64,000 nucleotides of DNA, from assembly GCA_033060915.1 (NCBI GenBank), contig CM065378.1, positions 10,056,001 to 10,120,000 of the forward strand, given 5' to 3'. The stretch is from Euryodendron excelsum (Eukaryota; Streptophyta; Magnoliopsida; Ericales; Pentaphylacaceae). The position numbers and the translations under genes are program-made. Under the pieces are notes generated by a model. The model had not been told where the DNA came from. It searched no databases and was given only the letters and a program-made list of their open reading frames with translations. Each line of letters begins with the position of its first letter. Position 1 is the stretch's first letter. Below, piece by piece: positions 25,501 to 40,500 of this stretch.

Positions 25501-28500
25501 GATAGTCATCAACTATATTTATGTTAAGAAACTTAACTGCATAAGTGTTACCGGGATAAACAACCATGAAGGCAAATGAAGAGAGATTAGAGGAAGGGCA
25601 GAGCAATAATTTACTCAAACATAGATATGCAAATGATGTCATGACTCTTGCCAGTGAACTGTACTACAACAGCTGTGTCGGTTATCAACATCAGATCAGA
25701 TATTTTAGAATTCTAATAGATTAAGCTGCAAAGTTTTGCTGGATAAGGCCTATAGAGTAAAGGGAAGTGCCTGAATTGTATATCATCAAAGTTGCTCTCA
25801 CAAAGTCAATCACATATATGTTATCCCAAAGTTGTCTTCTTGTTCTTTTTACTTTTAGCAACTGAGGCGAAGTTATGGGTTTGGCTGATGGTTTTGATAA
25901 TCCCTAATCTCATCCTATATTTTAATTATGCCTTTGCTAAAATGGTTGGTTCTAACATGCCCCGTTTTTTTCTGCTTTATTCTTTGACATCTGTTAGTTT
26001 GACCTTTCATACTTACTAATTTTTTACTAGTCTTAACTAATATGAATTATGGATTGAATTAGTGCATGTTTGAGCCTACATTTTGAAGGATGGTTCCTTA
26101 AGCATGCTCTGGACTTCTGGCACATATTTAATGATGCCAAGCATATATCTGATTATGCCAGTTTGTCCATAAGATGGGCCTCGTTAAGGATATTGTCAAT
26201 GCTAGAATTCTTTAACTTTAGAGAGATCGGATAATCGTATTTGGGAGCTGCTTATTTAATGTTTCAATTATTTTCCAGAGATTTCTAGCATGGACCTATA
26301 TAATATATTTTCTGTCCTTCTTTATGACCAAGATGGACAGTGGCTTGGTCTATGGATTTTTGAGTTGAGTGCACTTATGTGTGCACATGCCTGCATCTGC
26401 ACCCATGTCCTTGAAGTATAAATAATATTAGGAGGGGAACGGCATATTCAGCGACACAACTCTTATTTTATTATTACTATCCGTATTTCTTCCGTATTGT
26501 TTAAATCATTAGAAGTGCTACAGAAGAGCTATAAAGCCAGATATGTTATATGGTACAGAATGTCAGGCAGTCAAGAAATACGTCTCAGAAATGAGTTTAC
26601 CGAAATGAAATTGTTGATGGATGAGTGGTGTTACTGGACAAGATAGAACATGGAATGATGCATTTGTGGTAAGTTTGAACATTTTTATGGAATGACATGT
26701 TTATGTATCTTTATAGTGATCGCCTATTAGGTTGTTTATTTACTGTAGAGGTGCGTAGGTGCAATTTTAACTATGATATTTGCTTCTCCTGCTACTGATT
26801 CAATTATTCAATGCAACTTACTTGACTGCAAGAGTGTGATGCATAGCCGCGTGTTTCCCACTCTTACAAGAGATTTGGTGCGATTAAAGGTGGTAAATAG
26901 TAAGGCTTATGTAAAAAATTGTAAAATTCTTCTGAAAAAGGAATTGAACCTAAAGTGTCAAATGTTCAGATAAGATGAAGTATGAACTCTAGGATTGCAG
27001 AACTATTTCTGTGTAAGTGTGTTCTTTGTTAGTGTCTGTGGTTGTTAAGAAGAAGAAGAAAACTGGAAGTTCTGCTCCTTTATAGTTCTTGTCATGGTTG
27101 CAAGAACTTGCAACATTGGTTAGAGTTACTTTTTCCTTTTTTTTTTCCTCTGGCAAACATTCATGCACTCTGACACACTGTGGTACTTCTTGGAGTTTCT
27201 CTGTCTTACTTTCACCTTAAGATAAAATTGGAAGTGTAACTCAAGCTTGTTGACAATTTTGAAAGTTGAGATTGATACTTGTGCTTTTTGCTTAGGGTGG
27301 TTTCTGGATGTCAACGTGATAGCTAATGGATTTATTTGTGTTTTTTGTCTTTTGAACCCAAGGAAGTTAGAGCTGCCTTTGTGTCCTTCAAGTCTCGGTA
27401 TGGTGCTGCAATTGCTTTCCACATGCAACAATCAATCAACCCCACACACTGGATTACGGAGCAAGCCCCTGAGCCTCGTGATGTTTACTGGCCTTTCTTT
27501 TCATCAACATTCATGGGAAGATGGATATCTAGACTGGTGGTTATATTCGCTTGCGCTGTTCTCACAGTTTTATTTCTTATTCCCGTTGTATTCGTGCAAG
27601 GTCTTGCTAACCTGAGTCAGTTGGAAGTTTGGTTTCCCTTCCTGAAAAGCCTTCTGTCCATGTAAGCAGCTATTTTTAGAATTTTAAATTTTGTTGCTGT
27701 TGTCATTGAGACTTTCTCTTGTCACCATTATTATTTTATAATTAACAATTGGCTGTAGCTCAACAAGGTCAGGAAAGATAAATGGTCCACACGAAATTTT
27801 ATTTCTAGAAAGAGATCTAAAGCAATTTACTTTTAAGCATGCTATTTGAGGACATCATGTGAAATCCATCTCTAATATTTTTTTGTGGAAATAAGTTTAA
27901 ACAGTATTACCTTTAGCCTCACGGATTTTGGTTACTACTGGAAGCATTAGGCATTGGCAGATAGTGCATGTATTTTCCTCTAGCATACACAAATTTCTTT
28001 GGGCCTAATTTGCTGCTATGCAGTATACTTGTAAGCAATCAGGAACCATAACTTCTTTTTATTGGTAAGATACTGCGTTCACCCCATTTTAAGAGTCTTA
28101 CTTTCCTTCTATGGAAGTCCTATTTGATTTGTCCAACTTTTAAAACTGGGTTAATTACCGTTTGCACCCTTGCACTTTACACCAAATCTCACTTCATAAC
28201 CTTTTTACTTTCAATTGTAACAATTAAACCCTTACACTTCCAATTTGTTGCAATGTCAACCTTTTGTTTGGAAAGTGACAAAAAATTCATAGTGATAACC
28301 AAATGACCTTTTTCAAGAGACAAATATGTAAAATTCAACCATTTTCCATTCTAAAGACTCGTATATATTGCATGTAAGTTGAATTGAGAGTTTTAACATA
28401 AAATCTAATTACATGATATACATCACAAAGTTGATTACACTCATGATTTTAGAGTGATTTAAGAGGAATTCGTGATAGATTATTAGGAAGAAGTTTGATT

Positions 28501-31500
28501 TTACATCTTTGACCTTGAAAAAGGCAACGTGTGACCTTTTTCAAAGGACAAATATGTAAATTTCAACTTTTTCCATTCCAAAGACTCGTATATATTGTAC
28601 GTAAGTTGAATTGAGAGTTTTTACATAAAATCTAATTACGTTATATAATCATAAAGTTGATTACACTTATGATTTTGGAGTGATTTAAGAGGAATTTGTG
28701 ATAGATTATTAGGAAGAAGTATGATTTTACATCTTTGCCCCATCGTGTTTGTCATATACAAATTTTTTATCTATTTTGTAAATAGAAGTTAGTATAAGGT
28801 TGACATTGCAATAAATTAGAAGTGTAAGGGCTTAATTGTTACAATTGAAAGTGAAAAGGTCTTGAAGTAGGATTTGGTGTAAAGTGCGAGGGTGCAATGT
28901 GTAACTAACCCTTTAAATTTCAAAAAGTTTATTGACACTATCCTCGAGGGCATTTTTGTAAATCTATTATTCAAAGATACTATCCTCGAGCTATGAGTGG
29001 TCAACTATGGCTCATAAAATGGGATGGAGGGAGTATTTATCATGGCTTAACTGGTTAACTAGTCAATTTTGACTGCTTGCACTTCATTACATTGTTAACA
29101 TTTGCTATCTTTTTCTTTATCAGCTGTTACCATCATTTTGAAAATAATTTTTTTGATTTAAGTTATTGAAGTCATGTATAATTGATGATTCATTGTGATG
29201 GTGTCTACTAAAACGAATGAGACCCAATTAGAAGTCCTTAATAGAGCATGTAAGTCTTATATTAGTGGGTGTCCTGGGAGTTTAGGTGCACCTCTATTTT
29301 TAGGTTCTCATGCTTAGAAATTAAAGAACAGACTTCAGAATACTTTTGCTTTGCTTAACAAAGTGAAATTCCTGCAATGCAGAGCAAGATACTGCATTGT
29401 CACAAGTTTGAATGCAGAGGCTGAGTTAAGGTCTATGGCTCATGTTGTGGGTAATTGGGTACGATAGTATGAGCTTTTATGGCCATGGAGTATAGATACT
29501 CCTAAGCACCCATTTGGTTTGAGGCAACAGTATGTGATGGGCCTTGAATGCAGCATGGGATTGAAAGAATCAGAAAGGAAAAGTAACTGCACTTCCATTA
29601 ATCTGTTTGGTTGCATAAGAGAGGAATGTCATGAAAATAGATTACGCTTCCAGCTTCTTTGGTTTTTACTGATTTAAGTCGGGAATAGAATTGAGTTTAA
29701 GGTATAATTTCTAAAATATTATTCGGTGTTATGAAATTATATTTTATTTAATATAATATAATCACTATATAACTATGATTTGCTTGCACATTTTGTCTTT
29801 TAATGTGCTTTATATGTTTTATTTCCTGGTCCTAAATGTTATATGCTGAATGAATGGTATGGTACATTATAATAGATATTTATACAACAGATAACATAGT
29901 AAATTTTAATTTTTTCTTCTATTTCTTTATCGTTTTTATGTAATGCATTTTTTAAAATTCTTATTATGTATAGATAACATTGTTGTCAGCCTCTCTTACT
30001 CATTTTTGTGGGAATGGAATTCTACCGACCTTAAGTTGGGAATAGGATTCCTTTGATCGTTGGAATTTTATTCCAACTTTACATTCCACCCCAAATCAAC
30101 TTAACATGCCAAATGCTGGAATGGAATGCCATGAAATGAAACCCCTTAACCAAAGGGGTCTCAAGGATAAAGGTGTTCAGTGCTTCAGGTGCCCTCCAAA
30201 AACTTTTGTGATAACAATGCTGCTAACGGCATTTCCCATGATCAGGTGTAACACGTTGATTGAGGCATACAGAAGTGCACAACCATTTTACTAGGGAAAT
30301 TGGTTGGGAAATATTCATGCAAAAGGGATTTGGTCTTCTTTTTTTTCTTGTTTGCTGTGACATTGTTGGCAAATTTGGGCTAATCGATATCCATCATATG
30401 TGAAATTTATTAGACTACTTGAATTAGGAGATGACTTCTCTCTTTCTTGCTTACTTTTTTTGCCTTGCTATTAGGTTTATTACTGGTGTGCAATATTTAG
30501 GAAAGGGTGAAACCCATGCATCAGTTTGTGATTACAGACCTCAGATCCACTCTTTTTCCTATTCAGAGATCGGCTCTTTGTCTCTATGTTTAGGTCGAAT
30601 ATGGAGAAGCAGTAGGTATTATTGCATGTACATCAATTGGAGAACCTGGTACTCATTCACCATGTTAACCCTAAGTTCTCACTCCTTGGTTTTCTTGTTT
30701 CGGCTACTATCTTTTGTCTGTATTTAGGATACAAAAACAACTTCTTTTCATTGCATCCAAGCAAAGTCTGACCAGTCTGTAGTGTTCTCTGGTTTTTAGC
30801 CTTTAGTTTCCTTTTGTCACTTGAAATTAATATTTGATGGTCTCAGTCCTTTCACTTCCAATGAGTGTTGAATTAATGATTACAAGTGTAGAAAAATTAT
30901 CAACCCTATCATCTAAAATAATACTTTCCTCAAATGTCGATCTACATCCTATTTCTATAGTTATTTCTCATATGGTTTGCTAGCAAAAAGCATGGTAATT
31001 GGTCAGAAGTTGGATGTTCTGATGTTCAGTTTCTTATCCTTGTTTTCATCACTTCTCGTCTGACGTGAACTGAAACTTCTGATTGGTCTTGCAGAAGATT
31101 CATCAGTCAAGTAATTACAGGGTACCTTCCCAGCCTCATTCTTCTGTTGTTTCTGAGAATAGTGCCTCCTATCATGATGTTCTTGACCTCCATTCAAGGA
31201 TACATCTCTAATAGTGAGATTGAAAAAAGTGCATGTGACAAAGTACTTTGGTTCACAATATGGAACGTATTTTTTGCTAATGTGCTTTCAGGGTCAGCTC
31301 TCAATCAAATATCCGTCTTGCTTGAACCCAAAAATATTCCTGGAAAGCTAGCTGTTACTGTTCCAGCACAGGTGAGAACATTTTTCATCTACTTAAATAG
31401 AATATTGGATTTTTTAATCGCAAATCAGTAAAAAGATGTGGGGATTGGTACAGAATCTGGTGCTACCTATCCAGGTGAAACATAAAAATATGCTTTCTTT

Positions 31501-34500
31501 AGTGATTGGATATATAAGTTGCTTCCAACATTTAATAGAAGTATATATATTATTGTACTTTGCTTTTAACTTTGCATAGTTTTCTTGGGTTTCTTATCTT
31601 ATTGATTATCACCCAGTTGATGTTCTTTCAACCCATGTTGTCATCTATACTGTTATTCAATCTTTATTCCAGAATCATCTAACATCTTTCCAATGTGAAG
31701 TAATGAGTAAAGGAACTATTTTTAGTTTGGATGGGAACATGTCAAGAGCTACATTGAAGGTTGATAACGTTTAGAATATTCAATTTCTACTAAGATACTA
31801 TGTTGCACTAACAATTTCTAAGCCTTTTAGTTTATTACAGTGTTCCATTTTAGCACAAGTTAAAAAACTAAGTAACTTCTTATTTGTTTTTTAAACCTGT
31901 TCTTCATACCTTTTGTCCATGGCAAAACCACTAAAGAAGATGCAAAGGGATAGCTTGTGGGTTAGTACGGAGATTTCAAGTATCACTAGGTGGATTAGAA
32001 GAGAGTTTGTGGATGGAAGGAATAAAGGGATGTTGAATTTGTGATGGTTGGCTTTAATTTAAAAGGTAATTATCCGTTGTTAGACCCCTCAACTCAGGAT
32101 ACTAGAAGGGCTAGGCCGTGTACAAACCTACTGTCCAGATTCTTGCATAAAGTGGCTGTCCTTAGACTTGAATTGGTGTTTTCGTGCTTGACAACCCAAC
32201 CTTTGATAGTGGACACTGCTTTTACCATTGTTGGCTTTCATGTGCAAGTCAAAATCATGGAAGGGATGTATAGATTTTGGGAGGATTGAAGATGATCATG
32301 GAGAGAGCAAAGACAGCTTTATGTAAAGTATTTCTTTGTCTGGGTAATAATAAATAGGTTAAATTGATGCTTAGATTAGTACGTTGCCTCTGGAAAACTG
32401 TCTTTAGATTACAGATTGTATTTTGAAAACGTATTGCATTTGATGATCAACACTAAGAAAATTGATGTGGAGATTTTGTGATGTCCATGAACAGAGCCAT
32501 TATAGTTTCATGTAGAGTTTTTGTCTGGCTGGAGGTGAAGTTACTTCTAGATGACTTTGTTGGCTCGGAAAGGTATCTCTAACTTACAGTTGGATATTTG
32601 AAAGATCGTTTTTTGAGGGTAATAACACAGAGGTTTGTATAGAGGTAAATTGATTTTTTTTCATTTTGCGAAATCCCTTCTCTATGAGAAGAAGTTAATT
32701 GCTTCAAATTATGGTATTTCTTAAGGCCATGAATGTTCGGGAGATTTTGGTATACTAATGGTGACTGCATGGATTAACTCAGGTTCTTAGAACTTATGAT
32801 CATGTGCAAAAAAATGGAGACTGTGGGATTGAATTTTATCAAGTGTTAAAGCTGATCCGTTGCTTATCAAAAAAAAAAAAAGTGTTAAAGATGATCCGTT
32901 GAGACTGACTAAAAGAGGGAGATATACTGTGATGGCTTTAAGGAGCTTATAAGGGGAGTAGGGTTTGTTTCAGTCATCATTTGAACCAGTTTCAATACAA
33001 TAATGGGACTGTTTTCAGTTCTCTAGAGTTACCTCCAGAAAATATTTCTCCTGCTTCTCTAGCATTAAGGAGGAGTTACACTTCAATATGTTTGCTATCT
33101 ACCCTTCGGAATAATCTCCTAGGCTCCCAAAATTGTCACGGTGCTTCTGTTTCTGTCCTTCATTTTTCAATTTTTCAATACACAAGAATCATGAAGTTGT
33201 ACCTTTCCATATTTGCACCTTATAGGAAAATATTAAGTTCAAACAAGAACAATTGTAGAGCAGATTGCATAGAAATGTCAAGCTATTCAACTCCAAACAG
33301 CATATAAATTTGCAACTAGGAGCAGCTGTAGGAACAAATATCTCAAGGAATACAATGAGGGAGCAGCTGTAGGAACAAATCTCTCAAGGAATACAACGAG
33401 ACTTTCTTATAATATATGGCTAGTAAACTCAGGATAGCAAAGCAAAACAATACTTTAGCATTAAGCAGCAGCTAGAACCAAGATTAAGTCAACCCAATAT
33501 GATTCTGCACCAAATCTGAAGAAAATACCTGAATCTGGTAGTTCTCCAGATTTGGGTAACAAAGTAAATGAGTGGCAAATTGCTGGCATCTCGCCTGAAT
33601 TGCAGTGGTAGCAGGATTGGAAGGCGCTACAGGGTTGATTCCTCTAAACCCCAGACCCTACTGCTTCATACCCTAGCTGATATGGAGCTATTGGTTAAAA
33701 TCTCAATTTTTCTCCAGCAAAACGTCCCCTCTCTCAGCAAACCAGACCCTTTTTATACAAAGTTGACAGACTTCTTCAAGAAACCAATAAAAAAGTTGCA
33801 CATAAACCCCACAAAAAGAGAAAATAACACTCCATGACTCCAAAGGACTAAAACCCCAAATTTTAATACCAAAAATACCTCAAAAACTCAAAATATTCAG
33901 CTGACTAGAGAGACACCACAAAATCCTAATTTAGTAATATGCATATACTTTCCAAAACCCTAATTTATTAATATGCATATACTTTGCATCAATGTCACTC
34001 TGACTGTGAGTAAGTGATATGGCTTTTACTCCCAGAATTTTGAGTTCAAGAGCCCTTGAATTATTTATGCCAAAGCTTTGATTTTTCTTTCAAGATTGAA
34101 GTCACTGACCTAGTGCCTGTGTTTGATAAGAAACTCTCAAGTTTTGCTTGACATCTTGATGCAACCTAGGGTCCATCTAGAGTTCTAATCCCATTTTGTG
34201 TAGAAGTGAATTATGTTCTTAGCAGATAATGAGATAACCAATCATCTCCAAACCATTAAAAAGCAATAATTTTCAAGAAAACAAAGGAAACATGCTGAAA
34301 ATTGTTTAGGCATGCACTAAACCTAACTTCAAAATAACAGTGCACTGATTGAAATAAAATTAGGCTTCCATACTAAGGGCTATACTTAAGTATAGGATTT
34401 ATTTGTGGTGTTGTATTTGTGGGGGGGGGGGGGGGGGGGGTGTTTGTTTGTGTTTAGCTAGGGGACAAATTAGGAACATATAAAACTCACCAAGAGTGAG

Positions 34501-37500
34501 GGGGGCTGGGGTTAGCTAGGGGACAAAGTAGGAACATATAAAATCACCAAGAGTGAGGGTGCCTTGCATTCTTTAAAGCTTATTCATCACTGGATAGCAT
34601 ATAGAAACTCATATGTGTCATTTACCAGAATCTAAAAGGAAAAGAAGGAAGAGATTTAGAAGTGGGAAGAGAAAAAGAGAAAGGAGAAAAAATGGGATGA
34701 TGGTGGTAGCTCTGTTTTCCTTAAAATGTATAGAAACTCAGCCCTCTAATGATTAAAATTAAATTTAAGGAGAAAGGATGCAACCCTTCTAGCTCTAGGT
34801 CTAGATCCCTAAGTGACAGTATTACTCTAAAGCACAACATTTCAAGTGAATGTGAAACTCCAGACTGCAATTTTAAATTTATACTGCCCTAAACACACAT
34901 GATTCCCTATCTATTCCAAAACATGATGTGGACACCCTCAACATCCCAAGGCAACAACTAATGACACTTTGAAAATAAATGATAACAAATAAAATCGACA
35001 TCCTGGAATAACATAATCATAATAGCCCTAAGCTACATCACATCTGAAGTCATCACCGCCACTGTCTTGAATTGCTTTGTTTTGAGTTGGTATTAAGAAG
35101 CATGGACACTTTTATGTAGGTGTTGACGCCAACACCATGAGGGCACTCCTAGATGCGTAGTTTCTGTGCCATCCTGGACATGCATCCAGTGCGGACATGT
35201 AGTAACAGGGCCACTTGGTGCATAATAGACAACTTATGTGCCCTTTTAACAGAACCATGCTATATTCACAAGTATGTCTTGTCAAGCAGATCCAGTAAAA
35301 TTAAAAAAGAAAGCTATAATGTGGCATGAGGATATATCAACTTGAATGTTTAACGGATGAAGGCAAAACTGATTGGGTAGAGGTCACAATATAGTTTCTA
35401 CTTTAAAGAATCTAATTGATATTTTCCTGGAATACAAAGGGTTTTTCATTGTCTCTATTCCAGAATTTCTTTTTTGACATATGGTTCATTGTTGTTGCAG
35501 GCATCCTTTTTTATTGCTTATGTCGTCACATCAGGATGGACGAGTGTGTCAACTGAACTCTTCCGCATGATTCCTCTTATTTGGAGTCTGATAAGTAAAC
35601 CTTGCATAAGAAATTCAGACGATGAATTTGAAGTTCCATCTCTTCCTTACCACAGGGACATTCCAAGGCTTCTTTTCTTTGGACTTCTTGGTATAACATA
35701 TTTCTTCCTGGCTCCTCTAATTCTACCCTTTCTCTTGGCTTACTTCTGTCTTGCATACGTCATTTATCGTAACCAGGTTAGTTTGATGTCTTTCAGTGTG
35801 TTTTATTTATATTATTTTTATTTCTTTTGGTTACTGCTTTACTGATTGTCTTCTTAATGTTAATCAGTTCAAGTTAGGCTCTCATATTATGTTTAGTTTC
35901 ACCCTGGGTGTTAAACAACTAATACATGCAAAAACAGTAATGACTATACAGCACAGTCCATGCTTGGCTATCTGCTGCTAGATTAATCTATTATAAGTAG
36001 CCAGAAAAATGGTTGTCATGTTTTGGGCTACTTTTTGAAATGGATAGCAGGTAAATATTGTTATGTTATACCATAGTCCCATCTATTGGATCTATCAGAT
36101 ATCGACCAGTTAACAAGTCAATTTAATCAAGTTCAAATTTTTAATTCACATGGGAAGTCCATAAACTTGCATGTATTACCTAGTGAGTTTGCTTGTTTAC
36201 TTTAATGCAAAGATCATTGTATGCTTTTATTTCTTCCAATTATATTATTTATTTGTATATTTATTTGTAATAGGAAACGTTCACATGCATTACAATCAAC
36301 ACACATTTTTATTAAATATCCTAAAAAATAGAAAATTTAACTAATGCATTAAGAAAAGTATGCTTTGTATACACACTTAATGTCTATTCCACACAGAGAG
36401 CAGAATAAGTTAACTAAGACATTTTGAAACTATAATGAGAAAGCACATTGCCTTCGTAGTATGGATTTAGAGACTTGCAATGGACATAGAGGGGGGTGAA
36501 TAAGTCCCTAACCATTTTAATCCTGTGTTAAAGCTATAATCAATACACACCACATGCTGAAACAGTTACATAAGAGACACATGATTTTTTAACATGGTTT
36601 TTCCCTTGCGGGAAATATCATGGGACTTAGTCCAGCTCCAACCAAGCACTATGTCATGAACAAATAGTACAAGAGATCTTACAACTCTTTACATTTGTAG
36701 AATCCACAACTCTAGGATCGAATATTTCGCTTGCACCTTATCCGCATCCACGAACTAGTTCTCGAGCACTTGGTCTCTCACCGAATCCTCGATGAGTCCT
36801 CAATGCCTTGAACTCCTTCAAGACATTTTCATCTCTTCAAGTATGTTGAAGAATATAGTATGGAGAGTCTTCCTTTAACTTTCAAGAACTTGGTATAAAG
36901 GAAGGAAAACTCAAAGCTTTCTTGCACAAGACTTGGATCTTCACTAGAAATGCATAAGTGCTGGAGAGATGGATTGGAGCTTGTATTTGTAGGCCAAAAA
37001 ACTTGCTTCAAGTGTGGGAAAGTGGCTGAATTGACTCCAATGGAGCTCCAGGACGTCCTTCAGTTGATTTGAGGCATGCTATAGTGAACCAACTTATCGC
37101 GTCCATACCGAGCAGATTCTGTAGCAAACCAACTTATCGCAGTCTAGGGCTCTTGGGATCATGCTTTAGCGCGCCCATACACCAAGCTCATAGCGCGTGC
37201 CTCTGAATCTCAGTCTGAAAGTTGCAGACAGGGCGTGCTATAGCGAGCTCTGGACCGTGCTAGAGCCGCCCTAATAGCAAAAGGCAGTTGGATGTTGCTA
37301 CATTAGTGAATATTAAATAGACTTAGTAAATGTTGTTAAAACCGTATACAAATCCAAATTACACCTCTGGCTTTTCAATTTTATATATTTTTTTGATTCT
37401 TACTGCTGTCGAGTAGAGGAGCAATGATTATACAACTAAGAAGCTAAATAGTATCTTATTTAGTTCCTAGACAACTTCATTGAAAGTCTATTTATTAGAA

Positions 37501-40500
37501 ACATTCAATTGAATTCATCTTATGCGCTTATTTTCTAGGATTATTACATTCAATAAGGAAAACTTCTTTAGTTTGAGGCATGTAGTATCTTTAGAGTAGG
37601 TGATTACCCAATCAAAAAAGGTCACCTCCTAAAAATGGTTTCAAAGCATGTCATTGTCTAGTAGGAAATCTTTATAGATCAAGATGAATTCATATGCCTC
37701 AGATTTACTAAGTTTTTGGTCTGACATACCATTTGTTGATCATGAGATAACTGAGACTTCATTTTCTTGCCAATTTAACCTACATGTCACTCAATTGCTA
37801 ACAATCTCTAAGGTTTATAAATTCTCAAATCTGAATCGTCTAAAGATGACTTTTTCCCCCACCAAACTTATGAATAAAACCAATGTTTCTTATTTTATTT
37901 AATACAAGGATCAATTTCTTGCTTACAAAGTGGCAAATAATTTCACTAAGATTCCTCCAAAAATCACAAAATGAGAAAATCCACTTCGAAACCAAAATAT
38001 TTTTGTTATAACTGTGTATATGATGTTTGAATAATTTGGCATGATTCTTTTCTGTTTTTCATATCACCTGTTATCTAGTAGGAGCCCGTGCTAGAACTTG
38101 ATCCACACATTCATCAAGGTTTTCCAATCAAGTCATAGAAATCTAAGTAAAACCAGTGTGTTGAGGCCCATAAGAAATTCGAAAAACTTATTTTGCATTC
38201 CTCCACTCTATGACAGCACAATTAATCGATACACTCTGAAAGTGTTTTTTTTATGCTTTCTTAGGCTTTAAGCGCATGCTCTCTGTCTGTATTACAGTCC
38301 GCATCTAAATGACTGTACACAATATTACAAGCTTACTAAGTTTCTTGACAGGTCAGCACGTAGATACCAGGAAATCACATTTCCATCCGTCAACTTAAAT
38401 ACAAGAAAAAGAAAGAAAAATGACAAAATTCAAGCTTTTCATAAGCTTCCTACCAAAAAATTTTAAAAAAACCTTTAAGTGGAGGTTCTTTCCAAAGTAG
38501 AGATTGATGTCTCCAAGTTCTTTCCAAAGTAGAGACTGATGTCTCCAAGAAACTAAAGCAGAAGAAGTATCATGCCAATGGTTGTAATTTTTTTTTCCTT
38601 CTCTATTAATGAATATTTCAAGTGTTTTAATTCATCTGTCAGTACCTTGTCCAGTAAACAACTTGTATGATTTTTAATTTCTACACTTATAAACAACATC
38701 CAATTATTTTCTTCCAATTTTTAAAAATAAGGTGAAATCTAGAAAATTGTAAAGAATTTATCCTATTCAATTGTTTTATTTAGTCTTCTGGAATTTGGAA
38801 ATACACTTTGGCTTGATTCCAAGTAGAGATTCAAATCTACAGCACAAATAAACGTCACCTTACGAGGTTAAAATTTTTGAACCATAAGTTACATTTGTTT
38901 CAATATATTCCTTTAAAGAAACTATTTTTCAAACTCTACCCTAACTTATACCACTGACTCAATCACTAAAGTACTGCAATTTGAATCTTCATTGTAAGTG
39001 GGATTCTTCGGGAAGGCTGGGCCGATCTCTCAAGCCCAACGTGGATAAGTCCAAACTTCTTCCTGCAAGACGAATGGGTTAGAATGGGTCGACCCTAGGT
39101 GGGTCGATCTCACTCCGAAGGTTAAGTCAGCAAACTTTAGTCGAGAAGTATGAATGGGAGTGGTGTAAGTCAGGGGTTCATTCTTCATACCTGGCTCTCG
39201 ATTCCTCGGGCTTTTTATAGTCCTTCGGGGAGTTTTTCTTTGGCCTATCAGCTGGCTCTCATGGCCTGCTGGTTAGGCATCATCATTGACGCCGCCTGGC
39301 CACCTGCAGCGTCTGGCGCATCGTCGTGGGGGGATTCCGGCTGACCGGACGTGCACGTCGACGTTTGTGTGGGCGGCCACTCGTGCATTAAATGCAAGTC
39401 AACTTCGCATTTAATGCTCTAAGACCGCCAGCGGTTTGTGCAAACCGTTGGCTGTCCGGGCCACGCTGGGACGAGGTCGGTAATTTGGGCCGGCCTTTCC
39501 TCATAACTGATTTGGGCCCCAACTTTTAATTCGAACAGATTGGGCCTCGCCCATTGGGTTGGTCCGGGGGTTATTTCCCCACAATTGCCCCCCAGCCATT
39601 GCGTCGATTCAGCTTTTGAAACGGCCAAGGGTTGTAACGGTCACCCGACCGCACAAACGGCGGGGATTTAAAAAAAATCTATTGATGAGGCGTTATCGAA
39701 TCGACGGCCGACGTGACGCTTCGGCAGAGCGTCATGATTAACGCCGTTTTCCCGCGTATGAACCGACGGCTCTGGCGTGTATAAAAGAATGACGCCCTAA
39801 CTGGTTTCGGGAAAACACTTGCTCTTTTTCTACTTCCCTGCCTCTTGAATCACGAGTGCGTCGGCTGTTTCGGCACCCAACACTGTAAGTGTCCTTCGAG
39901 CCCGCAACTCTTTCGCTCTTCACTGTACTTTTTGTGTGTCGACGATTGCCCCCCGATGGCATCCCGTCTTCGTAAAATGTTAGATGGTCCGTCGGCCCTT
40001 GCTTCGTTCAGGGCCCGGTTCGAAATCCCAGACGAGATCGGCTTAGAGTTGGTCGACCCTGATGACTTCCGTATGGGCGAGACCGAAAAGGGAGTGCCAT
40101 TCCCGGTCATTGCCATCGTCGAAGGGGGGCTCAGGTTTCCCCTCCACCCTCTTCTTCAGAAGTTCATAGTAAAAAGTAATGTGTCACCTTCCCAGTTAGC
40201 GTCGAATGTGTATAGGATCTTCTTCGGTATGCTTGAAATAAATCGGCGACTGGGGGTAAACCTGGGCCTCGCCGAACTGGACTACTGTTACACCCTTTGC
40301 AAAGTCGGAGGTAGTTACAAGGTTTACCTCCGGGTAGTAAAGAAGTCCTTAGAGTTAGTGAAGTGTCTGCCTTCCTCAGGGAAGGGCGTTGATGATGTAA
40401 GGATTTGGGTAACTGGTCCATGGGAGTTCGGCAGTGTTCCCGAGAAGGATAGACCGGCGATTCGGTGCCCTAGGAAGCCCGTTGAACTAGGTTTGATGCC

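Noticed and set aside
31920..32290. Open plus-strand stretch in intron 7
   Set aside because: No protein family signal; ordinary intron or decayed repeat.
39150..39344. A 64-residue ORF, identical at 48585-48779
   Set aside because: It is LTR sequence in both places; identity reflects the young insertion, not a duplicated gene.
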